From Tigriopus japonicus (lineage: Eukaryota; Arthropoda; Copepoda; Harpacticoida; Harpacticidae): a stretch of 64,000 nt of DNA. Where the stretch lies: positions 3,028,437-3,092,436 of the forward strand of contig CM021322.1 in assembly GCA_010645155.1 (NCBI GenBank), written 5' to 3'. The stretch's first letter is position 1, and every line of letters begins with the position of its first letter. Of this stretch, positions 11,293 through 24,000 are shown one piece after another. Both the position numbers and the translations under genes were made by a program. The notes beneath the pieces are model-generated. The model did not search any database. It was not told the origin of the DNA and saw only the letters and a list, made by a program, of their open reading frames with translations.

Positions 11293-14195
11293 ATGCCGAT
11301 GTACCAAACCAAGACAATCGCGAGTATCCTCGAGCCCGTGGCCCAACAAGTGTCCAAACTCATCATTCTTCATGAAGAGGGTGAGGATGGAAATGCTATG
11401 CCAGACTTGGAAAGACCAGTACATGCCGTCAGCAATGCCGTGGCAAACCTCACCAAAGTGGGGAAAGATACCATCAACTCCTCTCAGGTGAGCCCCTTTT
11501 TACACCTCTTAGAAAAATAGATGAATCATTTTAGGATTTGCACTTTTCCAACTGGTTGGGTTTTTAGGATACTAGAATGAAGGCGGAGATGCCGAAGGCT
11601 CTTATAACGATTGAAAAGGCAGCAGATCTTTTGGAAATGGCATGTCGCGATATGAAACAAGATCCATTTTCCCAAGCTGGTCGGGACCGCCTTATTTCTG
11701 GATCTAGAGCCATCCTTCAAGGAACCACTTCCATGTTGGTTGTCTTCGACGAATCTCAGGTAAAACATATCTTGATGAAATCCTCTTTCAAAAAAATGTC
11801 TCACTTTTGAAATTCAGGTGAGGAAGATATGCCGCGATTGCAAAAAGGTTTTGGACTATTTGGCAGTGGCCGAAGTTATCGAGACCATGGAGGACCTTGT
11901 CCAATTCGTCAAGGATTTAAGCCCTTGTTTGTCCAAAGTGTGCCAGGATGTGGATACGAGAAGGAACGATTTGCTCAATCCCTATCAACGAGATAGTTTG
12001 GGTCAACATTTGGATCAAGTCAAGACATTGGCTCCCATTCTAATTTGTTCAATGAAGATCTTCATTCAGATCTTGGGAAACGAAGGTCGCGGGACTGACG
12101 AGGCAATAGAGAATAGGAATTATTTATCCAAGAGAATGACGGACGAAATCGGGGAAATCGTGACAATTCTAGAGGAATCGGCAAGATCTGACAACAGCTC
12201 GAAAATGACCAATGGAGTGTCGAGTATTAACACCAGTGACTTGACCTTCCACGAGGTGATGAAGAAGCTCTCGGCGTCATTGGCAAGCAAGAGTTCCAAA
12301 GACGCCCAATTGAACCAACAATTGATACAGCACATTGTTGATCTTGGTTTTAAAATTAGTGATGGATTTGATAGTCATGAAAAAAGACGAATCCTCCAAA
12401 TTTGCAATGACCTGGATCAAGCCAATCGACAGCACAATAACAATGACCCCAGAGCCCGACAGCAAATTGCGGATCTCGTGCGGCAACTGCAGTTTACCGT
12501 GAATGAGGCCGTCATTGGTAGGATCATTCACGACATGGCGGACATCACAACTCCTTTGAAACATTTTACTGATGCGGTTCTATCCAACGAAAACTTGGCC
12601 ATGAAACGAATGACGGTAGATGAGAAGAGTCAAACCTTGAAAGTGTTCTCTAACCGGTTAGCAAAGACTGCAAATTTAGTAGGCTTTGCAAATGCCAGAG
12701 ATAAACGACGATCCACCTCGTTGCAACAACTGAGCACCCAGATTCAAACTCTAACGCCTCAACTGATCAATGCTGGAACCATCAGAATGAATTACCCTGA
12801 AAATCGCGCCGCTGAGGAAAACTTTGAAAATTTGAAGAAGCAATACAACGAAGGCATCCATCTGATCCGTGACCTATGTGACGAGTCTGTAGACACAAAA
12901 ATCTTCCTTCAACAGACCAAAGCTCAGATTCAAAATGCCATTCAAACCTGTGAGGGAGGTCTCAAAAACAGAAATGTTCAGACTGTAATTGAGAACTCTG
13001 CTCTTGCTGCCCGGTTAGCAAACCGCCTTCTCATGGTCCTGAACAAGGAGGCCGACAACTCCGAAGATCAAAACCTTCGAAGACAGGTGGACACGGCTGG
13101 AGAAAGGCTAAAATCAGCCATCACTCCATTTGTGACCAATAGCAAAGCATTGGCCAACAATTTGAACGATGGCAATGCAATTAAAACTTGGCGCCACGGA
13201 TCTCAACGTCTCGTGGAAATGGTTAATGAAGTGGCAAGACTGTTTGATGAACTCAATATGTACGGTTTTGATGCGCCTCGTGAGCAATTCCAAAAATCAC
13301 AGCCACCGCAAGGATTTCAAGAGATTCCAATTGAAATCACACCTCCTCAACCGAATCACTTAACGGCCAACACTCCCATCCCAAACTTGATCCCAGCGCC
13401 ACCTCGGCCACCTCTGCCAAGTGAATCGCGGGTTCCCAAAAGACCCCCTGTTCCGCACGGCCATGATACTGACGATGAGGACGGTTTATTTTCATCAATG
13501 CCGAGTGGAAACCGCCCTATCCATCATGCAGCCCATGGTCTTTACCAAGAAGTGAGACAGGTTAGTCGGTTTGAATGCTCAAAATTTGGATTTGTCGATC
13601 TTTTTTAAACAACCCTTTGCCCTTTAATGCAACAGTGGGACCACACGGATAACGAGATCATTGCCGCAGCTAAGAAAATTGCCTTTCTTATGGCCCACTT
13701 GTCTGAACTTGTCCAACCAGGGCGGGGCACGAAAAGAGAGCTCTTGGCTTGTGCCAGAGGAGTGGCCGAGGTTTCAGAGAGGATAACGGAATTGGCCAAG
13801 GAATACGGGAAGCACTGCACGGATAAAAAGATTCGCACCAACTTACTTCAGGTATTTTGAAACATCTTAAGCAAACATACTATATGACCATTTTAAAACG
13901 AGCAACTTATTTCTGATTCCTTGGCTTTTAGGTTTGCGAAAAGATTCCCACCCTTGGTACTCAATTACGAGTTCTAACGACGGTAAAGGCTACCATGTTA
14001 TCAGAAAACGTGGAAACGCCTGAAGACCAGGAGGCCATGGACATGTTGGTCTTCAATGCTGAGAAATTAAATCAAGCTGTAAGGGAAACAGTGGGTGCAG
14101 CTGAATCTGCATCGATTAGAGTTCGTAGCGATGCTGGATTCAAATTGAAATGGGTTCGAAAGCCCGTGCCGTGGATCAATAATGACGATGACTGA
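11293..14195 (+). CDS. VCL: Vinculin, short form
   Basis: Vinculin links talin and alpha-catenin to actin at integrin and cadherin adhesions. Five exons, all joined in phase 0: 11293-11487, 11568-11759, 11818-13560, 13636-13851 and 13932-14195, giving 869 residues. The start is [20 protein letters not shown], a clear match to the vinculin N terminus. The talin-binding head (about 1-250) is well conserved ([20 protein letters not shown]). Only one degenerate copy of the central 112-residue repeat is visible (about 300-370); vertebrate vinculin has three. A Pro-rich linker follows at about 620-690 (PAPPRPPLP, an SH3-type site); the FPPPP EVH1-binding motif of vertebrate vinculin is not seen. 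The tail (about 700-869) is conserved: [25 protein letters not shown], and near the end [13 protein letters not shown]. An acceptor at 11274-11275 implies an upstream noncoding exon. Exon 3 is unusually long at 1743 bases. Confidence 0.93.
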
Positions 14196-15019
14196 AAGAT
14201 TGTGCTTTGAATGTGCCTAGACTATGACAAACGATTATATAACACTAATTTTTACTGACATGTGACTGAGAGTACAACTCTTCAAAGTTTATGTGGTCAC
14301 TTGTTTGCAATATGTTAGCTTCCAATTCCTGTAACCAATTTGATAATACTCCTTACCTTCTTACCCTTCTAGTCTTATAACAACATCAAAAGTATTGCCA
14401 TAGATTGTGAAGCAGTGACAAATAAAAATTTAAAAATCATATCTGTTCCCCTTCCATTTGTTCATTTTCAATTAGGCACATTTTTCATACTGAACAGGTG
14501 TGTCTTTCAAGTACAAAGCCACCCTAAGTACCAAAAATATGACATTTGAATCCTTAGACCCTTTTCATGACAATCCAAAATAACCACGCTACAAATTAGC
14601 GCATTGATGACGAATTTTTTGCACCACACTTTACCGATTCTTAACTTTTTGGGATTCTTCTATTTAAATCTGTGATTTAAGAGCCTGAAACAAGAAACTT
14701 GTTGGCGACAGAGGATTAGTCATGCCAGGCCAACCTGTTTTCTCAGCTGAGTAATAGATAGTACATGCTGCATTCATCATATGCCAAGAGAGACCCAGTC
14801 AGTCAGGCTTGAGCGAGAACATACAGATACTTTAGAGAGGGCAACTTCCATGTGTGTGTGAGTGTAGACGTAGCACGTACGGATAAAAAGCAGCCTCTCT
14901 AGCGACACTCGAACACACAAACAAGTGGATGCAAACATTTGAAACCATTCAAAGGAGTTGCTTTTGAATTGCGGTGGTATTAAAAAGCAATATTTGTGCT
15001 GAAATACAAGACATTCATC
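14196..15019 (+). other. Vinculin 3' UTR and carrier-gene promoter region
   Basis: The first part is the vinculin 3' UTR with an AATAAA at 14421-14426, 226 bases past the stop. The last part should hold the promoter and 5' UTR of the carrier gene. A GGATAAAAAG at 14881-14890 could act as a TATA-type element about 130 bases before the ATG. Nothing else is evident. Confidence 0.45.
14421..14426 (+). other. Polyadenylation signal, vinculin
   Basis: An exact AATAAA lies 226 bases downstream of the vinculin stop codon, followed by an A/T-rich stretch. Confidence 0.6.
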
Positions 15020-18000
15020 ATGGCTGAAAAAGAAACTTCGCCCAAAACTAAAGCCAGCCCCGCGAAAGACTTTATCGCCGGGGGTTTTGGTGGGATCTGT
15101 ACTGTGCTATCAGGACATCCCTTTGATACCATCAAGGTAAGTTTAATTTAGAATATTGTTTTGGTATTAATGTGTAGGCCCTGGCCGGAAGTAGCGAAAT
15201 ATGCCAAAAGTACAAGTCTTTTGAAATAATATCTTGTCCTTGTGGGGTTGCAAGTGGTTTGGTGTCATTTGATGAAGTTATGAAGTGGTAAAAGGATGTT
15301 AGACCTATGTGTGGCAAAGTATTGTGTATAGAGGTTTATATGGGTAGGACAATTACATTCTAAATTGGTAAGGGATGTAGTCTTGTTATTTTATTTGTTT
15401 CGACAATCATGCAGTCTTCAGTCAATTGGGGCGGAAGCATTATCATGATGCTAATGCATGTTACATTTTGCAGTTTATGGTTTGGGATGACAGGTCAAAG
15501 GTTGTCCAACAAAGTATTTCCAGTTTCATCGTCAGGCAAGGCATGATGTGTAGAATGCAAACAAGTTTTCCGCAATGGCGGCTAAGTTTTCACGAAACCT
15601 TGATTATGAAATTATCACACAACCTCGATCACGTGTAGACGAATAAGGTTAATTTTGAGAAAGGATTGAATCAATCCATTTGACAACATTTATTGTCGGT
15701 AAAAAATGCTTTTGCATGCTTCTAAAAGTAATTGGTCGAAAGAAAGTGTAGAGTGGTTCAAACAAGTTCCGGCCCATCTTGATCCCTCTATCATTAAACT
15801 GGTTCCGTTCACGAGCGTCTGGAAATATGTTACTTATGACTCTGAAAGAGATTTCGTTCGAAGCAAGCGAATTTGCCCATCTAAAAATACAAATTTCAAC
15901 ATGACCATTCCTTTGTCGTTTGGAGAGTAAGTTGTCTTTTGAAGCCAAGTTGTGCGCTTTGTTTCTGACACGATGTTAGTGTCCAAATATGTGAAGCATT
16001 TGTTAATGCGCAACTTCGGAGCGCTTTCCTTGCCAAAATTGTCCATTTTCACGGCTCTCATCTCATCCCTCTCTCTCTCTCTCAAGGTCCACTTACTGAT
16101 TGACACAATGTATATTTTCCAACTTAGGGGGCCAAAACACTCTGGATTTGTCATGATCTCAGCGCCATGTCCAACGAATTTTGAAAGATGAAACAGTATT
16201 GATCAACAAATAAACAGCTCTCTCAGAGTCAGTCAATTAATCTTTGACTAAACTTCACATCATCTTCAAGATGTGGAAAAAATACTCCAGTACGTTTATT
16301 TAAAACTCACGCCGCCATGAAGGGATAAAAATAATATCCCGTTTGGCCCAGATGTGCAAAGATCAAATCAAACTTCCCCCAAACTCCCACTTGATGGCTT
16401 AGTTTCACTACCAGTGATTGGACTTGAATCTTGCCACATCTGTCCTGGCTGGAAAGTTGTCCGGATTTTGACATTGTTAAGCATTTTACTTCACCATTGA
16501 CCCTTGACCAATGTCCGACACAATCTTGTGATTGACACTGAATTAGAACGTGGACTTCGACAGAGACAAAGTCTTTACTCAAAATTTGCCGATAAAAAGT
16601 AAACCTTTCCCGTCCTGGGTTCCACAAAAGCACACGGATAAATCGACTGAGATATTTTGAAATCCGTTTGACGGCATTTCTCCCTAGAAAATTGAGACAG
16701 CTGCGAAGTAATTTCATTACGGAATTTACGTGCTTTTAATCTAAAGAATGCAGCACAAATAAAAAAGACAGTAAGAAACACCGCATTTAGGTAAGGTTTT
16801 CTGCTGCAAAGACATAAAAAAACGGTCTAGAAAGTAATCATTGCACACTTAATGTTTCGGCTAATGATCCCCCATTTGGTTACACTTTTTATTTTTTTAC
16901 CCTAAGGTATGGGGTCTGGCGACAACTTTGTTAAAAAGCATTTCAATGGACTGACTTAAAATAATTCGAAAATTAGGTTTCCGTTCTGTTACTTTGCATT
17001 GTATCTTTTGTTGAGAAATCAAACAAATGAAATGTAGCGACAGTAGTGCTATTTTAAATCTGTTCATAAGTTTTTATTTTATTGTTTATTATTATTTAGG
17101 GACTCGTTTGTTTGGGTTAAATGATAGAAGAAATAAAATAAAGTAATCTAAGCGTAAAAGAAAAGAAAAGAACGTAAGTAAGTAAAGTACTGCTTTTCAA
17201 TTTTCAATGTTTCCTTAGTTGATCTCGCTCGAATTTAGAAGGATGCAGTTTCTCAAAGACCGGCACTAATGTTGTCCATGTCTGATTTTTTGCTTTTTCA
17301 ATGACTTTCTGTTCATGAGCTTGAAAGCACAGGAAAAAATCCAGTGAAAACTAAAAATGTTGTTGGATTTGGCCGCAACCTAATTTCCAGAGCTTCTCAT
17401 CATTTTAATGTATAGTTCAAAACAGGATCAGTCAGTAGCATATTGTGTAGGCCAGGGTAGAACTTCCAAATGTCAGTGGTGTGGAAGTGGAAGTGGAATT
17501 GAATTATTTATTGAAGGCTACATCCTAGATCCTCAATGGAACATTACGAGGGAAACTGAGATTGATTTTGACTGGATTTTCAAGGTGTACAGTCTGGTCC
17601 ACTAAAACTGAGATGAGTATTTTTTAAGTTAAAACTCAAAGTAAATAACCTTTTCCAAGATAACATTCTCATGATTACCAAAAATTAGAAACCGTTTTTT
17701 GCCTCTCCAACGAGATCTCCTTGTGGTCTTCATGATCTTGACCTCTACATTGAAGCTTATTCAAGAGGATGTTTCACATTCATACTTAGAGTTCCTTGTT
17801 GCGACCAATTATATGCATAACAACGACCTCCTAAGAAGGAACCAGAAATATTCTAAGAAAATTTTCTATGTGTCACGTTGGTCAGAACTTTCCCCTATTC
17901 GTTAACCATTTTATTTAGCAAGAAGGTTCAAGTATTTTTATTATTGTCGTACAAAACGTTAGCTTTAAGGAGACTGATATTGGTTTATGCTTGAGTGTGC

Positions 18001-21000
18001 AACGGAGTGAGTTCAGGCTAAACCTACTGAACTCATTGTTCCATTCGCTTTGCCAGAAACAATACACTCTAGGGTGGAGCACTGATCTAGAGATGTAGAT
18101 ATCCATGTATGGGTGGAGTTAATACTTCCAACGCGAGTTGCTCTATGCAATCAGTGTCTTGAACCAATGTTCCATCGGTGTTCCATGATTGATAATGTTC
18201 AAATGCATGCAAAAGATAAAGTTCGTTTGGGGGCTGTCAGACGCGCTTGAAATTTGAAATACTATTTGAGTGAGCCAAGCTGCTTTATAACTATAAGGCG
18301 GCTTTCGGTCGAAGAGGCTGACATTTACTCACCCTTGGTCCTGGCAACCATAGAATCAGAAACTTATTTTCTCTTAAGGGAGTTGCAAGACCCCACACGA
18401 GCGAAATCGAGAGGAACATTCATGGTCTTTGTCAGTTCTAGACTTGTTAAAGTGAAAATACTTTGAAATAGCGGCCAATTCGACGTCGTCGGGAGAATTT
18501 TGGAGCCATGGACAAGAGCCAAGTGAGTGCTGTTGCATCACTTGGCGAGGTCAATTTTCCGCTAACAAAGCTAGGCTGAATCCGGTGAGTGAAGCGTACT
18601 TGGTGCACACCCACGAGGAAGCTCCTCAACCCCTTCTTTGTGTTCAGATTGGATCTCTAACAGCCTCGCTAGACACATCATGTGTCACTAAATTGGCTTG
18701 AAAATTGTTAGATTGCTCCGCATCATCTTCATAGGGAGAGCAGATGAAGTCACCCCATGATAAGAATGGGCGATGGGTAGAGAACTCTGTCCAGTATGAT
18801 GCCGATAGATGTCTGGATTGAACACTGTTCGCCTCTTCAAATGGACACGTCAGCTCACTAGTCAAGACGACCTCAGTTTTATCATCTTAGAGATGGGAAT
18901 TAGAGTTGTAAATTGACGATCTGTTGGATGTGTCAAGAGATGAACTAGAACAAGTGGATCATGAAGTCATAAAACGATTTAGGGTCGGTTATCGTCAAAT
19001 TGACACTCAAAATAGTCGTAAAATCCAACTGAACATGTAAGATTCATTGAGATTGTATTTCTATTGAGTTGGCAGGTGCCAATTTGAGCTTTTGATTAAA
19101 AGTGGAAGTATGTTTTTGTATTTCATTTAGGTTTTTTGTTATCAAAGAAAAGGTTTGAAATGATCTTTGCCTATGTGGTTTTCTTTTTCGAGCAATCACG
19201 AGTAACCTTAAATATTCGAGAGCTATTAAAAATCAAACACGGTTTGTCCACTCAAATGTCCATATTCTAAGAAAGAGCTTGTTCTTCATTCCCTTTCTTT
19301 CGTTCTTGAGGGAGTTTTTGAAATGTCAATGAAGGTGTGAATAAGCGCTAATTGGCAGGAAAGAAGACCTGAGAAACTTGCATATTATTGTTCTTCGAGA
19401 GAAGTTCGACGTCCAAGTTCTCTCGGTGGAGTACGAGTGTTCCCGAGTGAAGCAGACATTTCTTTCTGCAAGATAGATTTCACCCTGTCATTTCAAGTGA
19501 CTACTGACCGTTCTTCCTCCGTGTTAGGGGGCTTGGGTGCTAAGTCGGCTCAAAGAGATCGTTCCACACTGATGTTGGAACAATTTGCTGCAAGCTTTCA
19601 CTCAATCTGTGGCCCCACTTGCGCTACATTCCTGTCTCTACAACCCGATCGAATTACATCGGAAGCATTTCTTTTCATTTGATAATCATGGCACTCTCCT
19701 CAATGGCCGTTCCGCAATTCATCAAGTTCCCAATCTAGTCTTGAATATCTGTGGAGAGTGTTGTGACTAGTAAAGAGCGAAGAGAAGCTCTACCGGTCTT
19801 TGAATGGATCTTCACGAGCGTGAACTCGTCATCAAGTCACATGTGCTCCTCCTTATTCCTCGGGTAGCTGTTGATTTGAGACGTAGAGAAAACAGGCGGT
19901 AAAGTCGCGTGAGTGGAAGGTATTATTTGAATCTATGTTCTTGCCGAGGTTCGTGTGCCTTTCGTTGATAGGCAGAAAGTGAAGAGAACAATGCTATGGA
20001 CAAAGTAGTGTCTTTTTGCTCATGTGGGGTGATAATTCCATTGCCGTCTCATTGAAATATGAGGTCTGTTGACTCCCGATTTTGGCATTGAAATTGGCCC
20101 TGGTGGTGTGTTTGCTTCAATTCAGATCTTTAGGAGTTGCACATTCATCAAAAATTATCTTGATGACAGACAAAGCTCACCAGAAGAACAAGTTTTCACT
20201 GGGTCATCCCTGACTTGCTCTTGCCTCGCTCTCAAACTTACAGAAGCAAGTTCTCTCTCATGAGTAGTACTACTCTAAGAATTGATTGATTGGAAAGGTC
20301 TCGCTTGCTTGCTTGCTCTTAGCAGAGGAAATTCCAGTCCAAGTCTCTATCTGTTCCCCTAAATTCGAAGTACAGCAAAAGGATCAAATGTACAGCGCAA
20401 AATGTTCTCATTGGGTGATTTCTAGCCTTTCATAAGCTAAACCCACTTCCTAATATTTCTCCTTGGGTATGTTGATGTACATTCCAAAATGTGGCTTCGC
20501 TTCCCAATCCCCGACCCTCGTGATGTTTTGCATCTCAGTACATTTTATTGAAAATCGCCAAGGTACAAACATTATCCCTTCAGAAACTGCGTCCAATCTT
20601 TGTCTTCCACGACATTCATATAGCAAGATACTGGCCCATAGTTGTTGCTTCCTAAACTTTCGGTAGCCCATGATCGAGTTAATGGAACTGTCTTTCCCCA
20701 CCCCTTGATGTTGTAAAGCCGTGACAAAGAAAATCATTAAAATTCCCGCACTTGAGCGTTCATGTACACTTGTACGTTTCATGTGCAGTCTCAGTAGGGA
20801 CTCGGGGTCGTGTTGCCCTATCCGTTCGTGCTAGCTCATTAACCGGGTGTACTTAACCTATATCATGGTGTGGCCAGGCAAAGCAGTTGATGCAAACACA
20901 TTTACAAACATTGTGTAATGATGCGCTGTTAGGAAATATCATTTGATAGAAGAAACACACGGGATGTTTGGGAGAACAACTTTCCGTTAGATCTCATTAC

Positions 21001-24000
21001 GCGTTCCAGCCTCTTTTTTTGCTCTTGTGTCTGAAAGTCCAATGAAAAGAGACGAAATTGGAGTTGCTTGCCTCCTCGAATCGGGGATACTCTTGCTACC
21101 CACGAGGAAATACCGCTCTAGGGGACATTCATTCCCCCTCACTTTAGCCTGTGTGGCTTATCCACAATCCACAGTCGACCCAGATGGAGCAGCTTTCACT
21201 CGGACTTTTCCGCTTTTTCCAGGGGTAAAATTTGCATTCATGTCATTCTTTTCGACTCATTACACAGTTTTTGCTCCCGAGGTCTGTCGATCCAGGTGCT
21301 GGATCCCACTGAACTTGCAACATTTGGTCCCAATCCTCCGAGCGAGGTCTTTGGGGTCAAAGACTGTCTAAAAGGACGAGGAAAACACAATAGAAGTACA
21401 TCGTCGACTTTTAGTAAGATTTTTTGAGCTCTGAAAGCTTTCATTTCCTTTGACGACAGGCCTCGTCTTTTTAGTTGAAAAGAGAATGGAGAGATCTTGC
21501 TTTGTTCAAGTTGTAATTGGATCGCCCATATGCCTAGATTTTGAATGCCAATGACCTTTAAATCCAGTTAAATGTGTCCGTGGCTGATGGAAATCCTCTT
21601 GAATATGATTCAACTACTTACTGCCCCCTCCCCAATTTATGGTCAAACAGGCCACCACATTGGTCATATTCGCATAGCACAGCCTTATCTTTTAAAGTGA
21701 CCAGGCTAGATCGTTAAAAAGACTTGCTCTATCCTCCTCGAGTCGGCTTGACATAATTCCGAGGTGTTGGCATTTCACAACTTTCATCATACTGGAAACT
21801 GAGCGTTGTTGTGTCTCTTTAGTCATCGTTACTTAGCATTCTTGTTTTTCTTGCCTCATGTTGAGGGAGGAGGATGAAGAACCGAGGGAGAGAAAGAAAG
21901 AAAGAAAGAAAGAGAGAGAGGTGTGGAAGAAGTGACTCCTCTCTGTGGAGTCGATGGAGAGGGGTCTTTGGCCACAAATCAAGGGCCACGCCACCAACCC
22001 GAGATCATTCTTCCGTGTGACATTACGGAGTAAAAGTTCACCCCCAAAGCTGCGTTGTTTGTTGCCGTTCAAAACATCGTTTCGGAAATGTCGATCCAAC
22101 CGGGAACGAGATTGTTGCATGGAGAAGGGAGAAAGGGTTGGGTTCAATTCTCAGTGCAGTCCAAGCTACTTTGATAGACACAGTATACGGAGAGTACAAC
22201 CATACTAACCGACAAAAAGTTGGGAACGAGTTGTCATTTTTTGACTCTAAACCATACCAGATTGAAACGATGTTGTTTCTGATAAGCTCAGATGAACAGG
22301 AATTAAAACGAGTGCACGGTGCACAAAATCGTGCATTCTTTGAATGCTCGTGATGCAAGGTTGCCTTGTTACAAATATCTAACATGGATCTCTGAACAAT
22401 TCAAAAATCATTCACCAAACACATAATAGCAATGAACTTGTACAATATTTTAACCATTTTTCATGTATAAATACTTCTTACACTGCCGTTATTACAAGAA
22501 GCTAAGAAGGTGTCCAGATTGCAAGTACATGTATGTGTTTTAGGAAGTGACATCAAAAACAATTACAAATTCACTTCACATTTCATGTGGTTGGGCCCAG
22601 TTCATTTTCCCATTTGTCCTACAGTTTCAATGACCAGTGTTTATTTGTTTGGCTTTGACCATCCATCATTCCTGCGGTTTAGGTTTGAAACTAAAGCGAC
22701 CCAAAATGTGGGTAATCAAACGACCTTTTGGCACGTACTTCGTGAAAACCTCATGCCTTCCCTTAAAATCAGTTCGACAACGAACGACGTCGGTGTCGGT
22801 CCAGACTCTGGTCAGACCAGTTCAGAGGTTTTGTTCAGTGGCCACTGGCCATTCGAGAATGAGGAGATAGATGTTAAGCAGAAGATGGAAGTGGTCAAAT
22901 GATTGTTGACTATGATTTGCCTCATCTTTCTCGCTTGCCATTTCGTCCCCCTGAGTGCAAGTCAACATGGAGCAGCCTAGATAATAGATACTCTCCGCGT
23001 GACTTCTCCAGCTCTCCACTTCATCCACAAAGTGGACACCACCACCAAGATCGAGCAATGCTCGCTCGAGAAAACTGCAACTTTGGCAAACCTTTGGGCT
23101 AAGTTGCTCGCTTAAGGAATTAGTAGCCACATGTGTATAAATGTCTCCTCTGAGCACAAACTGGTGAAGGGGGAAGGATGGAGCAGCCACGAGGTGACTT
23201 GTCTCAGGCCAGCTTCCAGTTTCCAGCTTTGTCGGGTTAAGTGTTATGGGAGTAGTTGAACGAGCCTACACTAACATATGCCCCCTCTCTCCATTCCATA
23301 CTCATACGTACACACGCTCTACATGCTCTTGCATACTACTCACATACTCACAAGTAGATAGATATGAAGAGCACGGACTCGATCGAGCGAGAGATCCATG
23401 GAAAGAGACCGATGTGAAAAGCGAGGAAACCGGCCATTCGAGGTTTGAACGAGACAGGAGGAATACAATCATTTCATTAGTCCACGAACCTTCCAACGAG
23501 CTGGTGTTTCCTTCTCATTAACTGGTGCTCACTTCATAATCCATTGCTCATGTGTGCTCTTGGGTCTCTTGTTGGACCTTGTGGTCAATGTGACGATCCA
23601 TTTATTCAGTTTGGTGTCCAGATGTTCTGGAAGACATTTTGATCTGGGGTTCTACTTTTATTGTTGCGACTCCTGCGATTACGCCTCAGGAAAACGATGA
23701 CGAGGATTTAGCTGCGATACTGATGTTGTTGTATCCGTGTTGAGTGACATCAACCTTGCCGGATTTTGGTATTTTCTTGCTCGCTTATCACATATCGCGA
23801 CGAAATTCCTCTTGCTCTTTTGGAGCGATACAAGAGACATTTTGTGGAGGATTCCTCTTCTTGAGCTCTGTCGTCTTTTGTCTTTTTCTTCGTTGGAGAA
23901 ATATTGTCGTTGAAGGAGACGGACGAGTTGTGAATCTCGACTTCTCTCTGTGCGTTTGTATGCGCAGATTGAGCTCTATTTGCTCAGCCTCGCATTCCAG

